Assembly: GCF_014635305.1 (NCBI RefSeq)
Contig: NZ_BMCS01000001.1
Coordinates: 1,550,001-1,614,000 of the forward strand
DNA from: Williamsia phyllosphaerae
GTDB taxonomy: Bacteria; Actinomycetota; Actinomycetes; Mycobacteriales; Mycobacteriaceae
Direction: 5' to 3'
DNA length: 64,000 bases
The translations under genes were made by a program, and so were the position numbers. A model generated the notes under the pieces. It did not search any database. It saw only the letters and a program-made list of their open reading frames with translations, and was not told where the DNA came from. Below, piece after piece: positions 16,215-26,653 of the stretch (its first letter is position 1; every line of letters begins with the position of its first letter).

Positions 16215-17487
16215 GTCGCTGCTCCGCTCGCTCGATGCGGTCGATCGCGACACCGAGGTCGCGGAACGCGGTGTAGTTCGCGAGCACGTCGACACGGCCC
16301 GGAGGGCACGACGCGATCGCGGCGAGCGGATCGGGAATCGTCGAATGCTCTGCTCCGGCATAGATGAGGCGGACGCCGAGGTCCGAGGCGCGTTCGCCCG
16401 CGGCGACCACCGCGGTGTTCTCGAAGTGCTCGAAGCGCACGTCCCACAACCAGGAGAGGTCCTCGCCGTCGGGGACCTGTCCGTTCACGGCGATCACGAG
16501 GCCGGAGGCGGTCGGGTCGATCATCGACATCGCCTCCTGCCAACCCGCGGGGTTCTTCGCCAGCAGCATCCGCACGGAGTGTTCGCCGACGGTCCGCACG
16601 CCGTAGCGTCCGGCGACCTCGCCCACGCCGGACACCGCGGTCACGGCGGCAGCCGGATCGGCCCCCATCGTCACCGCGGCGGCGACAGCCTGTGTCGCAT
16701 TGCCGCGGTTGGCCTTTCCGGGCAGTGTCAGGGTCATCGGTGCGGTGAAACCGTCGGGGCCATGGATGGAGTTCTCGTCGAACCACCACGTGGGGGTGGG
16801 GCGCCGGAAGTTTGTTCCGCTGCTGTACCAGTCGCTGTCGGTGCGGACGATGGGTTCACCGGACCGCGGGCAGCTGACCGAGTCGTTCGCCCACCCCGCG
16901 CCCGCGGCCACCCACACGACGTTGGCGGCGTCGTAAGCCGCCGACGACACGAGGACGTCGTCACAGTTGGCGATCACCGTCATGTCCGGGTGGCGGGCGA
17001 TTCCCTCACGCAGGCGACGCTCGATGATGTTGATCTCGCCGACACGGTCGAGCTGGTCGCGCGAGAGGTTCAGCAGCACAAGCACATCGGGGTCGACGGC
17101 GTCGCTGACGTGCGGGACGTGCAGCTCGTCGACCTCGATCGCCGCGTAGGGGGCGTCGCGTCCGAGGGTGAGGGCCGCGATGATCCCGGCGTCCATGTTG
17201 GCGCCGTCGGCCTGGCTGATCACCTGGCCCAGGGTGCCCAGGGCGGCGGTGGTCATCTTGGTGGTCGTCGACTTGCCGTTTGTACCGGTGATCAGCGCGG
17301 TCCGCTTGCCGCCGGCCAGACGACCCATGATGGACGGGTCGATCTTCGCGGCGATGAGACCACCGATCATGGAGCCTTTGCCGCGACCGGTTCTCTGTGA
17401 GGCCCATCGGGCGCCGGCTGCTGCCGCGAGCGCCGTCCGGGTGCGAATCGGGAGGCGTGCCCGGGGGGTTCGGGGAGCGTCGGACAT
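16207..17487 (-). CDS. murT: Lipid II isoglutaminyl synthase, Mur-ligase-like subunit MurT
   Basis: This 426-residue Mur-ligase homologue activates the stem-peptide carboxylate for amidation with GatD. The ATP loop ITGTNGKSTT is at about 66-75; the typical N-terminus (TGRGKGSMIGGLIAAKIDPS) supports the ATG at 17487. Where MurT proteins usually carry a Cys4 zinc ribbon in the central domain, this one has CPRSGEPIVR and no further cysteine before FRRP, so only Cys206 remains. The first 121 bases overlap the 3' end of the DMT transporter gene in another frame. Confidence 0.93.
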   Translation of the reverse strand: MSDAPRTPRARLPIRTRTALAAAAGARWASQRTGRGKGSMIGGLIAAKIDPSIMGRLAGGKRTALITGTNGKSTTTKMTTAALGTLGQVISQADGANMDAGIIAALTLGRDAPYAAIEVDELHVPHVSDAVDPDVLVLLNLSRDQLDRVGEINIIERRLREGIARHPDMTVIANCDDVLVSSAAYDAANVVWVAAGAGWANDSVSCPRSGEPIVRTDSDWYSSGTNFRRPTPTWWFDENSIHGPDGFTAPMTLTLPGKANRGNATQAVAAAVTMGADPAAAVTAVSGVGEVAGRYGVRTVGEHSVRMLLAKNPAGWQEAMSMIDPTASGLVIAVNGQVPDGEDLSWLWDVRFEHFENTAVVAAGERASDLGVRLIYAGAEHSTIPDPLAAIASCPPGRVDVLANYTAFRDLGVAIDRIERAEQRHG

Positions 17488-18392
17488 GCCTGCGAGTCTT
17501 TCACAGGAGCCGGTTTGCGCGCCGAACCCATCAGTCCGGCCAGGCAGCCGACGATGACGATCGCCGCCCCGATCAGTTGCAGCAGGCTGGGCTGCTCGTG
17601 CAGCGCGATCCACGAGGCGGTGATGCCGACCACGGGGACCAACAGCGAGAACGGGGCGACCGTGCTCGCCGGGTGCTTGCTCATCAGATATGACCACAGT
17701 CCGGATCCGACGATGGTCCCCAGCAGGACGACGTATGCCAGACCGGCCAGCGCAACGAGACCGTCGGGGGTGAACGCGGTGGCCATGGCGTCGTAGCCCG
17801 CAGCGGGGCCTTCGATGACGAGACTCATCAGGTACAGCGGGATCGGTGGGACGACGCACATCCACAGGGTGAGTCGCATGGGGTTGTCGCTGCGGGCGAG
17901 TCGGCTGCCCAGGTTGCCGAACGCCCAGCCCAGACCGGCGATCAGGGTCAACGCCATCGGGATGATGCCCGCACCCGCACCGGCCTGCATCCGGTCGATC
18001 GCGATGACCACCATCCCTCCGATGGCGACGGCGATACCGGCGACCTGACGTCGTGTCATGCGCTCTCCGAGCAACACGACGCCCAGGACGACCGTGAACG
18101 GCGCCGACGACTGCAGCACCAGCGACGCAAGTCCGGTGGGCATCCCGTTCGCCAGCGCGAGAAAGAGGAAGGCGAACTGGATGATGCCGAATCCGACGCC
18201 GTAGAGCAGCCACCATCGAACGGGGACATCGGGGAAGGGGACGAACAGGATCACCGGAACCGCCATGACCGCGAATCGCAGAGCTGCGAAGAAGAAGGGT
18301 GGGAAGTGCTCGAGGCCGGCGTGGATGGCGATGAAGTTCACGCCCCAGAGCAGAACCACGGTGAGGCCGATCAGGCGGTGACGAGTGGACAT
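17367..18392 (-). CDS. DMT superfamily (EamA) transporter
   Basis: The 341-residue protein has ten predicted membrane helices arranged as two EamA repeats (the first begins 'LIGLTVVLLWGVNFIAIHAG'). This is typical of amino-acid or metabolite exporters such as YdcZ/RhaT relatives. The last 45 residues are a polar Pro/Arg-rich cytoplasmic tail. The DNA encoding this tail also encodes the first 40 residues of MurT in another frame. A LysR gene starts 71 bases away on the other strand and is the probable regulator. Confidence 0.88.
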   Translation of the reverse strand: MSTRHRLIGLTVVLLWGVNFIAIHAGLEHFPPFFFAALRFAVMAVPVILFVPFPDVPVRWWLLYGVGFGIIQFAFLFLALANGMPTGLASLVLQSSAPFTVVLGVVLLGERMTRRQVAGIAVAIGGMVVIAIDRMQAGAGAGIIPMALTLIAGLGWAFGNLGSRLARSDNPMRLTLWMCVVPPIPLYLMSLVIEGPAAGYDAMATAFTPDGLVALAGLAYVVLLGTIVGSGLWSYLMSKHPASTVAPFSLLVPVVGITASWIALHEQPSLLQLIGAAIVIVGCLAGLMGSARKPAPVKDSQACPTLPEPPGHASRFAPGRRSRQQPAPDGPHREPVAAKAP

Positions 18393-18451
18393 GCGCCCAT
18401 CGTGCGTGCCGAATCAGTTCAGCACAATCGAAATGAAATGGATCTACTGTT

Positions 18452-18457
18452 TAGAAT
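18452..18457 (+). promoter_or_regulatory. Candidate -10 element, leaderless LysR gene
   Basis: TAGAAT lies six bases before the ATG at 18464 and no ribosome binding site is visible. The same 71-base gap must hold the divergent promoter of the DMT transporter and any LysR binding site. Confidence 0.5.
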
Positions 18458-18463
18458 CGCTTC

Positions 18464-19357
18464 ATGGAAGTACGACGACTGCGCATACTCAGGGAGTTCG
18501 CCGATCGGGGCAGCGTGGGCGCGGTCGCCGGTGCCTTGCAGCTCACACCGTCGGCGGTCTCGCAGCAACTCAAGGTGCTGGCGCGGGAGTCCGGGATCGA
18601 CCTGCTCGAGCAGGACGGGCGCGGCGTGCGGCTCACCGACGCGGGCCGTGCCCTGGTGTTGCGTGCGGACGAGGTCATCGCCGCCGTCGACCGCGCACAG
18701 GACGAGATGGCGTCGCGACGGGGCACCTCGGTCGGGACAGTCCGCGTCGCCATGTTCCCGTCGGCCACTGCCCTCGTGCTGCCGCGCCTGCTGACGGTGA
18801 TGCTCGACAGCGGCATCGAGGTCGTCGCCACCGACATCGACCTGACGTACCCGGAGGCGCCCGATCTGCTCCCCGACCACGACCTGGTCCTCACCCACCG
18901 GGACGAACGCGCGCCTGCACTCGCGTCACCGCGTGTGACGGTCGAACCGCTGATGCGCGAACCCATCGACGTCGTGGTGCCCCCGGGACACCGGTTGGCC
19001 GGCCAGATTGCCGTCGCCGTCACCGACCTGGCCGACGAGGACTGGATCAGCGTCCGCGGTGGGTTCCCGGTCGACGACGTCCTGCTCTCGCTGGCCACGG
19101 TGACCGGGGTGCAACCGCGGATCACTCACCGCATCAACGACTTCACCGCCATCGAGGCGTTGGTCGCCGACGGTCACGGGATCGCGCTGCTCCCCAGGTT
19201 CGCCGTCCGCAACCCCGAGGTGGTGCGTCTGACCCTGTCCGGTGTGCGCGCTGCGCGGCAATACGACCTCGTCCACCGACCCGAGGCGCTGCGTCGGCCT
19301 GCGATCAGGGCGGTCGCCCAGGGGCTGCGTGACGTCGTCTCGACCTGGTCGGGGTGA
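18464..19357 (+). CDS. LysR family transcriptional regulator
   Basis: The 297-residue LTTR has a winged HTH at the N-terminus (MEVRRLRILREFADRGSVGA, then 'TPSAVSQQLKVLARESGI') and an effector-binding domain. Divergent placement next to the DMT exporter suggests the ArgP/LysG-type arrangement, in which the regulator induces an exporter in response to its substrate. The substrate cannot be named. It is convergent with the small membrane protein gene at 19374. Confidence 0.92.
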   Translation: MEVRRLRILREFADRGSVGAVAGALQLTPSAVSQQLKVLARESGIDLLEQDGRGVRLTDAGRALVLRADEVIAAVDRAQDEMASRRGTSVGTVRVAMFPSATALVLPRLLTVMLDSGIEVVATDIDLTYPEAPDLLPDHDLVLTHRDERAPALASPRVTVEPLMREPIDVVVPPGHRLAGQIAVAVTDLADEDWISVRGGFPVDDVLLSLATVTGVQPRITHRINDFTAIEALVADGHGIALLPRFAVRNPEVVRLTLSGVRAARQYDLVHRPEALRRPAIRAVAQGLRDVVSTWSG

Positions 19358-19373
19358 CGCTGTCACATCCAGC

Positions 19374-19718
19374 TCATCCGGCGATGAGGGCCACGATCAT
19401 CTGCCCGCCCATCAGGGCCGGACCGATGGACAGCCAGAACGTGACCGCGGCGGTGGTCCGAATGGCGTCGCGGCCGAGAACGCAGGCAGTGGTGCTGGCC
19501 ATCAGTGCCACCAGACCCAGCGCACCGGCCGCAGCGTAGGAGCCGCGATAGGAGTGGTCGGTCATCCCGCTCAGCTCGGAGTTCATGCCTGACAGGAACA
19601 GTCCCCAGGTGAAGATGGTGAAGATGACCGCGACGGCGGTGCACAGTGTGGCGACCTCCGAACTCTCGGCGCGTTGCAGGTCGGCCATTCGTGTGCGAAA
19701 TCGGCTGATGTGGTTCAT
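19374..19718 (-). CDS. Small membrane protein, three predicted helices
   Basis: I do not recognise this 114-residue protein. After a polar N-terminus (about 25 residues) there are three hydrophobic segments: 'LCTAVAVIFTIFTWGLFL', 'AAGALGLVALMASTTACVLG', and the C-terminal 'FWLSIGPALMGGQMIVALIAG'. No signal peptide or catalytic motif is seen. It is on the same strand as the SDR gene upstream at 19785 (66-base gap). Confidence 0.62.
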   Translation of the reverse strand: MNHISRFRTRMADLQRAESSEVATLCTAVAVIFTIFTWGLFLSGMNSELSGMTDHSYRGSYAAAGALGLVALMASTTACVLGRDAIRTTAAVTFWLSIGPALMGGQMIVALIAG

Positions 19719-19784
19719 GGGTCCATCTCACGTCGACACCGACGAGAGCACATGAGTGCTTCTACTCGATTGGGCGCGGAGGCG

Positions 19785-20588
19785 TCATCGCACCTGTTCG
19801 GTCGGGCGGATCAGGACCTCGTTGACGGCTGCGTGGCGTGGTCGGGTGACGATGTAGACGATCGCGGCGGCGATGTCGTCCGGGTCGAGCGCGCCGAGCC
19901 CCTCGATCGTGCTCGCATCGGGTGCGTGTTCTTCTCCGCTGGTGGTCATCTCGGTCGTGACGATGCCCGGTTCCACGACACCGACCCGCACGTGCTCGGG
20001 TGCGAGTTCCTGGCGCAGGCCCTCGGAGAATGCGCCCACCGCGTGTTTGGTCGCCGCGTAGACGTTGCTCTGGAAGCTCGGAACCCGGCGTCCGGCAATG
20101 GAACTGACGTTGACGATGTCGCTGATGCCGCGAGGCCCTTTCGCCGCGGCGACGAGATGCGGCAGTGCGGCGTGGGTGGCCGCGAACACCCCGTTGACGT
20201 TGACGTCGACCATCGCTGTCCAGTCCGCCAGCTTCGCATCGACCGCAGGCCCCCACGTGCCGACGCCGGCGCAGTTGACGAGGATGTCGATGCCGCCGAA
20301 CTCGGTGGCGACCGCATCGATGGCGGTGCTGACCGCGTCGGCGTCGGTGACGTCCACCCCGTAGGCCTTGGCGGCGCCGGTGTCGCGTCCCTCGATCGTC
20401 CGTGTGAGCTCGTCGAGACGGTCCTTGCGTCGAGCGAACAGCGCGACTGTCGCGCCCGCGCCGGCCAGCGCCTCGGCGGTGCTCGCGCCGATGCCGCTGG
20501 ACGCGCCGGTGATGACGACCGTGACTCCGTCCAGGGTCCGCTCAGCTCCGCGGGGCGTCGTGGTCGCGTTGTCCGGTTCGGTGGGCAT
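19785..20588 (-). CDS. SDR family oxidoreductase
   Basis: This 267-residue classical SDR has the loop TGASSGIG (28-35), NCAG at about 105-108, the active-site serines in NVSSIAG, and Tyr177-x3-Lys181 in YAATK. It resembles the YdfG/serine-3-dehydrogenase branch of alcohol dehydrogenases. The DNA just before its start contains two short palindromes (20610-20630) that may be an operator. The next gene upstream is the flavin monooxygenase, on the same strand, 78 bases away. Confidence 0.9.
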   Translation of the reverse strand: MPTEPDNATTTPRGAERTLDGVTVVITGASSGIGASTAEALAGAGATVALFARRKDRLDELTRTIEGRDTGAAKAYGVDVTDADAVSTAIDAVATEFGGIDILVNCAGVGTWGPAVDAKLADWTAMVDVNVNGVFAATHAALPHLVAAAKGPRGISDIVNVSSIAGRRVPSFQSNVYAATKHAVGAFSEGLRQELAPEHVRVGVVEPGIVTTEMTTSGEEHAPDASTIEGLGALDPDDIAAAIVYIVTRPRHAAVNEVLIRPTEQVR

Positions 20589-20609
20589 CGGGCTCCTCTG
20601 GTCGAGTCG

Positions 20610-20630
20610 GGTTACTTAACCAGGCTAGCC
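20610..20630. promoter_or_regulatory. Paired short palindromes upstream of SDR gene
   Basis: GGTTACTTAACC (20610-20621, arms GGTTA/TAACC) abuts GGCTAGCC (20623-20630). They lie about 22-42 bases before the SDR ATG at 20588, where a repressor could block RNA polymerase. No adjacent regulator gene is present, so the cognate protein is unknown. Confidence 0.35.
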
Positions 20631-20666
20631 AGATTGCTCGATCGTGCGTCGGCGCGACCGCCCGGC

Positions 20667-22148
20667 TCAGGCGAACTCGTAGTCGGTGAGCGGGAACGTC
20701 GACGCGGCGTGGAAGCTGTTCGACGTCGAGGTGGGGCGCAGCAGGGCCGCCTCACCGTGCTGGTTGAAGTAGTAGCTACGCGACGACGAGCACTTGCCCT
20801 CGTAGAACACCGAGTCGCCGAGCTTCTCGGTGACGGCGTCGAGGAACTCGGCGTTCGCGCGGTCGGTCACCTCGAAGGTCGCGGCGTCGCGACGTTGCAG
20901 CTCGCCCAGCAGCCGGCGCATGTGCGCCATCTGCGATTCGATGGTGGTGAAATATGACAAACCGCTGTAGCTGTACGGGCTGTTGAGGCTGAGCAGGTTC
21001 GGGAACTTCGGGATCGCGATGCCCTCGTAGGCCTGGAAGCGGTTGTCGCGCCACCACTGTCCGAGATCGCGGCCTTCGCGTCCGACGATCTGCAGGGCGG
21101 GGAAGTTGACGTCCCACAGGTTGAATCCGGTGGCCAGAACCAGGGTGTCGATGGGTGTCCGGCGTCCGTCGGTCGTCACCACGGCGTCGGGCTCGAAGCG
21201 CTCGATCGACGTCGTCTCCAACCTGGTGTTACCGCGATTGAAGGTCCGGAAGTACTTGTTGGAGAACGTCGGACGCTTGCAGCCGAAGTCGTAGTGCGGT
21301 GTCAGAGCCTTCCGGGTGGCCTTGCTGCGCACCGACACCCGCAGGTGAGCCCTGGCCGCGAGCGCAGCGGCCCGGTTCATCATCTTGGCCTGACGGAAGT
21401 GCAGGACACCGACGACCATGATCCCCTCGAGGATGGTGTTGTTCACCGACCGCGCCATCCGCTGGGTGAGTGGTACCCGCGCGAAGAGCCGGCGAACGAC
21501 GGGCGGGATCGCGAAGTCGACCTTCGGGACGACCCAGATCGGGGTTCTCTGGAAGACGGTGAGTTCATGAGCGCGCGAGGCGATCTCCGGGATCAGCTGT
21601 ACCGCGGTGGCGCCGGTCCCGATGATCGCGGCCTTCTCGCCCACGAAGTCATGCGTCTGATCCCAGGCGGTGGTGTGGATGATCTTGCCCGCGAAGTCCT
21701 CGATGCCGGGGAAGTCGGGGGTGTAGGGCTGCGACAGGAATCCGGTGGCGGTGACGAGGAAGCGTGACGTGACGGTCTCGCCGCCGGCGATCGACACCGT
21801 CCAGAGCTGCTGGTGCTCATCCCATTCGGCTCGCTCCACCACGACCCCGAAACGCATCGAACGACGCAGGTCGTACTTCGCCGCGACGTGTTCGGCGTAG
21901 GACTTGAGCTCGGCACCGGGGGCGAACAGGCGGGTCCAGTTCGGATTGGGCTCGAACGAGTACGAGTAGGTCACCGACGCGATGTCCACGGCGAGACCGG
22001 GATAGCGGTTGACGTGCCAGGTCCCGCCGAGGTCGTCCTCGCGCTCGAGGATGGACAGGCGCGAGTATCCGAGTTGGGCCAGCGCTATGGCCGCACCCAT
22101 GCCGCCGAAACCGGCGCCCACGATCACTGCGTCGAACTGTGGTGTCAT
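20667..22148 (-). CDS. Flavin-containing (Baeyer-Villiger-type) monooxygenase
   Basis: The 493-residue protein has two Rossmann motifs: GAGFGG for FAD (11-16) and GTGATA for NADPH (177-182). Between them is the Baeyer-Villiger fingerprint FAGKIIHTTAWD (152-163). It would insert oxygen into a ketone using NADPH and O2; the substrate is unknown, with steroid-like or cyclic ketones common for this branch. A TetR-type palindrome lies just upstream of the ATG. The SDR gene downstream could supply the ketone by oxidising an alcohol. Confidence 0.9.
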   Translation of the reverse strand: MTPQFDAVIVGAGFGGMGAAIALAQLGYSRLSILEREDDLGGTWHVNRYPGLAVDIASVTYSYSFEPNPNWTRLFAPGAELKSYAEHVAAKYDLRRSMRFGVVVERAEWDEHQQLWTVSIAGGETVTSRFLVTATGFLSQPYTPDFPGIEDFAGKIIHTTAWDQTHDFVGEKAAIIGTGATAVQLIPEIASRAHELTVFQRTPIWVVPKVDFAIPPVVRRLFARVPLTQRMARSVNNTILEGIMVVGVLHFRQAKMMNRAAALAARAHLRVSVRSKATRKALTPHYDFGCKRPTFSNKYFRTFNRGNTRLETTSIERFEPDAVVTTDGRRTPIDTLVLATGFNLWDVNFPALQIVGREGRDLGQWWRDNRFQAYEGIAIPKFPNLLSLNSPYSYSGLSYFTTIESQMAHMRRLLGELQRRDAATFEVTDRANAEFLDAVTEKLGDSVFYEGKCSSSRSYYFNQHGEAALLRPTSTSNSFHAASTFPLTDYEFA

Positions 22149-22167
22149 CGTCGACCCCTCGAGTTAG

Positions 22168-22184
22168 TGTGACGCACCGTCACA
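22168..22184. promoter_or_regulatory. Candidate operator for the monooxygenase gene
   Basis: TGTGACG-CAC-CGTCACA is a perfect 7-bp inverted repeat with a 3-base spacer, lying 20-36 bases before the monooxygenase ATG. The form suits a TetR-type dimer. No TetR gene is adjacent, so the regulator acts from elsewhere. Confidence 0.55.
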
Positions 22185-22256
22185 TGTAGCTGCGAGTGTC
22201 GTGCATGGGGCCGAGCGAGTCAAGGATGGCGGCGCATGCGACACCGCGCCGAACTG

Positions 22257-22288
22257 ACAAACCCGCGTCGTGTACGACGCGGGTTTGT
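22257..22288 (-). terminator. Transcription terminator downstream of leuA
   Basis: The arms ACAAACCCGCGTCGT (22257-22271) and ACGACGCGGGTTTGT (22274-22288) form a perfect 15-bp stem around GT. On the minus strand it begins 37 bases after the leuA stop and ends in a short T-rich stretch, TTTGTCAGTT. It should separate leuA transcription from the monooxygenase gene. Confidence 0.8.
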
Positions 22289-22324
22289 GAGTTCGCAGCG
22301 GGTTGACGCCTGAGGGATCCGCGC

Positions 22325-24187
<1,863 letters not shown>

Positions 24188-24212
24188 TCATTTCTCCATG
24201 ATGTGGACGAAA

Positions 24213-24251
24213 GACCGGCGCATGATCGACCCCCGCGACGGGAAGCCGGTC
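24213..24251 (-). promoter_or_regulatory. Stem in the leuA leader (candidate attenuator)
   Basis: GACCGGC (24251-24245 on the minus strand) can pair with GCCGGTC (24219-24213), with TTTCGTCC following. It lies between the leader-peptide stop and the leuA start, where an attenuation or translation-control stem is expected. The loop is long (25 bases), so the real structure may involve other pairings. Confidence 0.4.
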
Positions 24252-24254
24252 TGA

Positions 24255-24296
24255 TCAGATCCCGCCGCGGCACCCGAGAAGGAGCTCGTGCCGCAT
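24255..24296 (-). CDS. leuA leader peptide with three consecutive leucine codons
   Basis: A 13-codon open frame, MRHELLLGCRGGI, ends in TGA 73 bases before the leuA start. Codons 5-7 are CTC CTT CTC (Leu-Leu-Leu). The ATG is placed to be read from a leaderless transcript: TAATGT lies 7 bases before it. Ribosome stalling at the leucine codons when Leu-tRNA is scarce would change folding of the downstream leader. Leucine-codon leaders upstream of leuA are known in actinobacteria; the mechanism here is inferred. Confidence 0.68.
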   Translation of the reverse strand: MRHELLLGCRGGI

Positions 24297-24303
24297 GGCG
24301 GCG

Positions 24304-24331
24304 ACATTACTCTGGCTCGCCTCGTCGGCAA
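24304..24331 (-). promoter_or_regulatory. leuA promoter (-35/-10)
   Basis: On the minus strand TTGCCG (24331-24326) and TAATGT (24309-24304) are separated by 16 bases. The -10 ends 7 bases before the leader-peptide ATG, so transcription would start at or next to that ATG. Confidence 0.55.
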
Positions 24332-24354
24332 AATGCCTCCCCACGACGTCGCGG

Positions 24355-25977
24355 TCACGACACCCGGTCGCTCAGAGCGCGCAGCTCCGACAGCGCGGAC
24401 CGATCCACCGTGGTCCCCGGAGCGGCCTTCCAGCACTCGGCGAGTGTCTCGTAGCCGAGGTGGCGGAGTCGGACGTGCGCGGGCCAGTCGTCACGCGCCC
24501 ACGCCGGGTCGTCGATGGCGCTCTCGGTCGCCGCCATCTCCGCCTCCATCAGCGCCCACTGCACATCGCGTCGACGCACCCGGCCCTCGTCGGTGTCGGG
24601 CGGACGCGTCTCGAGCAGATCGAGCAACGTGACGACGTCGTCGACGGCCTCGTCACGGGTCCACCTGGTGGTGCGACGGTGTGCCCTGGCGTCGACGATC
24701 CACAGGGCCGCGACGCCCAGCACGACACCCAACGCGGTCTCGATGAGTCGGTCGCGCGCCGGTTCCCAGATCGCGGGACCGGTCGCCGACATGAGCAGCG
24801 CCAGTGGCGTGATGGCGGTCGCCGCCAGTCCGTAGTTGCTGACGACGGTGATCTCGATGGTGAAGCTGAGGACGGCGAGAATCCCGATGAGCGCGATCGT
24901 GGTGGGTTGCGCCGCGTGCAGGAGGGCGAACAGCACGAGACCGACCGCCGTGCCGGCCAGTCGGTGCGCACCCCGAAGGGCACCGCGGATCCGATCCGGG
25001 CCCAGCTGCAGGACCAGCACCACGGCGACGATCGCCCAGTCCGGACGCGTCAGTCCCAACGCGACGGACAGACCGCCTGCGGCGGCGGCCGCCACCATCA
25101 CCCGCATCGCCGCGATCGCGGCGTGACTACGTGGGTGGGCCGAGGCGCGCAGACGTTGTCGGACCGTCGGTCGGGGCAGAGGGGTCGGGAAGGTGCCGGC
25201 GGTCGCATCGGTCATCGGGGTGCTACCGCGGTGCAGGCGCTCGTGGGATGCCCAGAGTTGTTGGGCCAAAGCACTGTCGGTCTCGGCGGCGTCGTGCAGG
25301 ACGCTCCACGCGTGGAGGAGGTGTCCGGACGCTCCGTGTCGCAGCGGTGAGCTGCGCGGGGCGTCGGCGTCGATGTAGTCGTCGATGGCCGCGATCGCAG
25401 CGTCGACCGACGCCAGCTGTGGCCGTGAGCGACCCAGCAGCGCAGGCGACATCCCGGCGACCAACGACCCGGCCGCACCGGCCGCGGTGCATCCGATCAG
25501 CACGAGTGGGGCGACGCCGTGGCGCGCGACGGTGGCCGCGATCCCACCGGTCAGCACGACGAAGAGCGGACCGGGCGGACCGAGCCGCAGCGCGTTGCCT
25601 GCGTAGACCGCGAGGCCGGCGATGACGACCGACACCGCGACGATCCCGAGTTCGGCCGTCGTCGAACTGTCGGTCCCGACCACGTGGCCGAGGGTCGACA
25701 TGATCGCCACCGACGCGATCATCACCGCCGACGCGATGACGATGACCCGCCACCGGATCCGGTAAGGACGGTTCTCGCCGTAGAGGACCCCGAACGAACC
25801 GAGCGCCGCGAAGAGCGCCTCGTGCCCCAGCCCGGCGAACCACAAGATGACCGCGGGTACCGCCAGCGCCGCCATCGACCGGGTTGCGGCCGGCCACCTC
25901 GATCCGATGCCACGGACCGTGAAAAACAGCTCCCGGACCGACGGCCGGGGTGGCGGGACCTGGGCGGCGTGGGTCAC
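24355..25977 (-). CDS. FUSC family membrane protein
   Basis: The protein of about 540 residues has two blocks of membrane helices, about 25-170 and 290-430, each with the FUSC (fusaric acid resistance-like) pattern of Gly/Ala-rich helices. A soluble helical stretch separates them and a soluble C-terminal domain follows. Members are putative aromatic-acid exporters or envelope proteins; the substrate is unknown. I prefer the GTG at 25977, which overlaps the nitroreductase stop (GTGA). An in-frame ATG at 25995 is also possible. Confidence 0.85.
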   Translation of the reverse strand: MTHAAQVPPPRPSVRELFFTVRGIGSRWPAATRSMAALAVPAVILWFAGLGHEALFAALGSFGVLYGENRPYRIRWRVIVIASAVMIASVAIMSTLGHVVGTDSSTTAELGIVAVSVVIAGLAVYAGNALRLGPPGPLFVVLTGGIAATVARHGVAPLVLIGCTAAGAAGSLVAGMSPALLGRSRPQLASVDAAIAAIDDYIDADAPRSSPLRHGASGHLLHAWSVLHDAAETDSALAQQLWASHERLHRGSTPMTDATAGTFPTPLPRPTVRQRLRASAHPRSHAAIAAMRVMVAAAAAGGLSVALGLTRPDWAIVAVVLVLQLGPDRIRGALRGAHRLAGTAVGLVLFALLHAAQPTTIALIGILAVLSFTIEITVVSNYGLAATAITPLALLMSATGPAIWEPARDRLIETALGVVLGVAALWIVDARAHRRTTRWTRDEAVDDVVTLLDLLETRPPDTDEGRVRRRDVQWALMEAEMAATESAIDDPAWARDDWPAHVRLRHLGYETLAECWKAAPGTTVDRSALSELRALSDRVS

Positions 25978-26534
25978 CGGAACGGGTGGCCCCACCGCGA
26001 CGCGTAGGCGACCTGCTCGAGGGGGAGTCGGGTGCGTTCGCGGGCGTCCTTCTCGGCGATCTTCTCGTCCACCGTCGACGGGTCGGCCAGGGTGCCGATC
26101 GCCAGCAGCACGAGCGGTCGTTCGCCCGCAGGGATCTGGAGTCGCTCGATCGCGGCGGCCGACTCGAAGCCGGCCATCGGATGCGCGACGTACCCGAGCG
26201 CGACGGCCTGGATGATCATCTGCGCGGTCGCGATACCGAGGTCCACCGCACCGTAGGTGTGGGCGTTCTCGTCCTCGGGCTCGTTACGGGTGCAGACCAG
26301 GATCAGCGCCGCCGCGGCGGGCGCCCACGGCTGGTTCCCGCGGCTGAGGATGCCGGTCAGTGTGGTGAACGTCTCGTCGCCGCGCACCCCGACCACGAAG
26401 CGAACCGGCTGCGTGGCACCCCAGGTCGGAGCCCACCGGCCTGCGTCGAGGACGGCGGTCAGGTCATCGTCGGAGATGGTCGCCGAGGAGTCGAGTCCTC
26501 GTGCACTCCAGCGTTTTTCGAAGAGTTCATGCAT
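25974..26534 (-). CDS. Nitroreductase family protein
   Basis: This 186-residue FMN-dependent oxidoreductase has the N-terminal phosphate-binding pattern 'EKRWSARGLDSSATIS' (R.S.R type), 'AGRWAPTWGATQPVRFVV', and a C-terminal 'GYVAHPMAGFESAAAIERL' block. Nitroreductases use NAD(P)H to reduce nitro groups, quinones or flavins. It begins at the first ATG of ATGCATGAA, and its stop overlaps the start of the FUSC gene. A reductase coupled to an aromatic-compound exporter suggests a small detoxification unit. Confidence 0.9.
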   Translation of the reverse strand: MHELFEKRWSARGLDSSATISDDDLTAVLDAGRWAPTWGATQPVRFVVGVRGDETFTTLTGILSRGNQPWAPAAAALILVCTRNEPEDENAHTYGAVDLGIATAQMIIQAVALGYVAHPMAGFESAAAIERLQIPAGERPLVLLAIGTLADPSTVDEKIAEKDARERTRLPLEQVAYASRWGHPFR

Positions 26535-26653
26535 CGAAGGGCCCTTTCGTGGACGACGATCCGCGCACGGGTGCACGCGCCGGGTGGAGTCAACCAGTCT
26601 GACGGAGGGGTTGTTCCCGACGCGGGTGCTCTCGCGGCCGACGCCTGTGCGAT

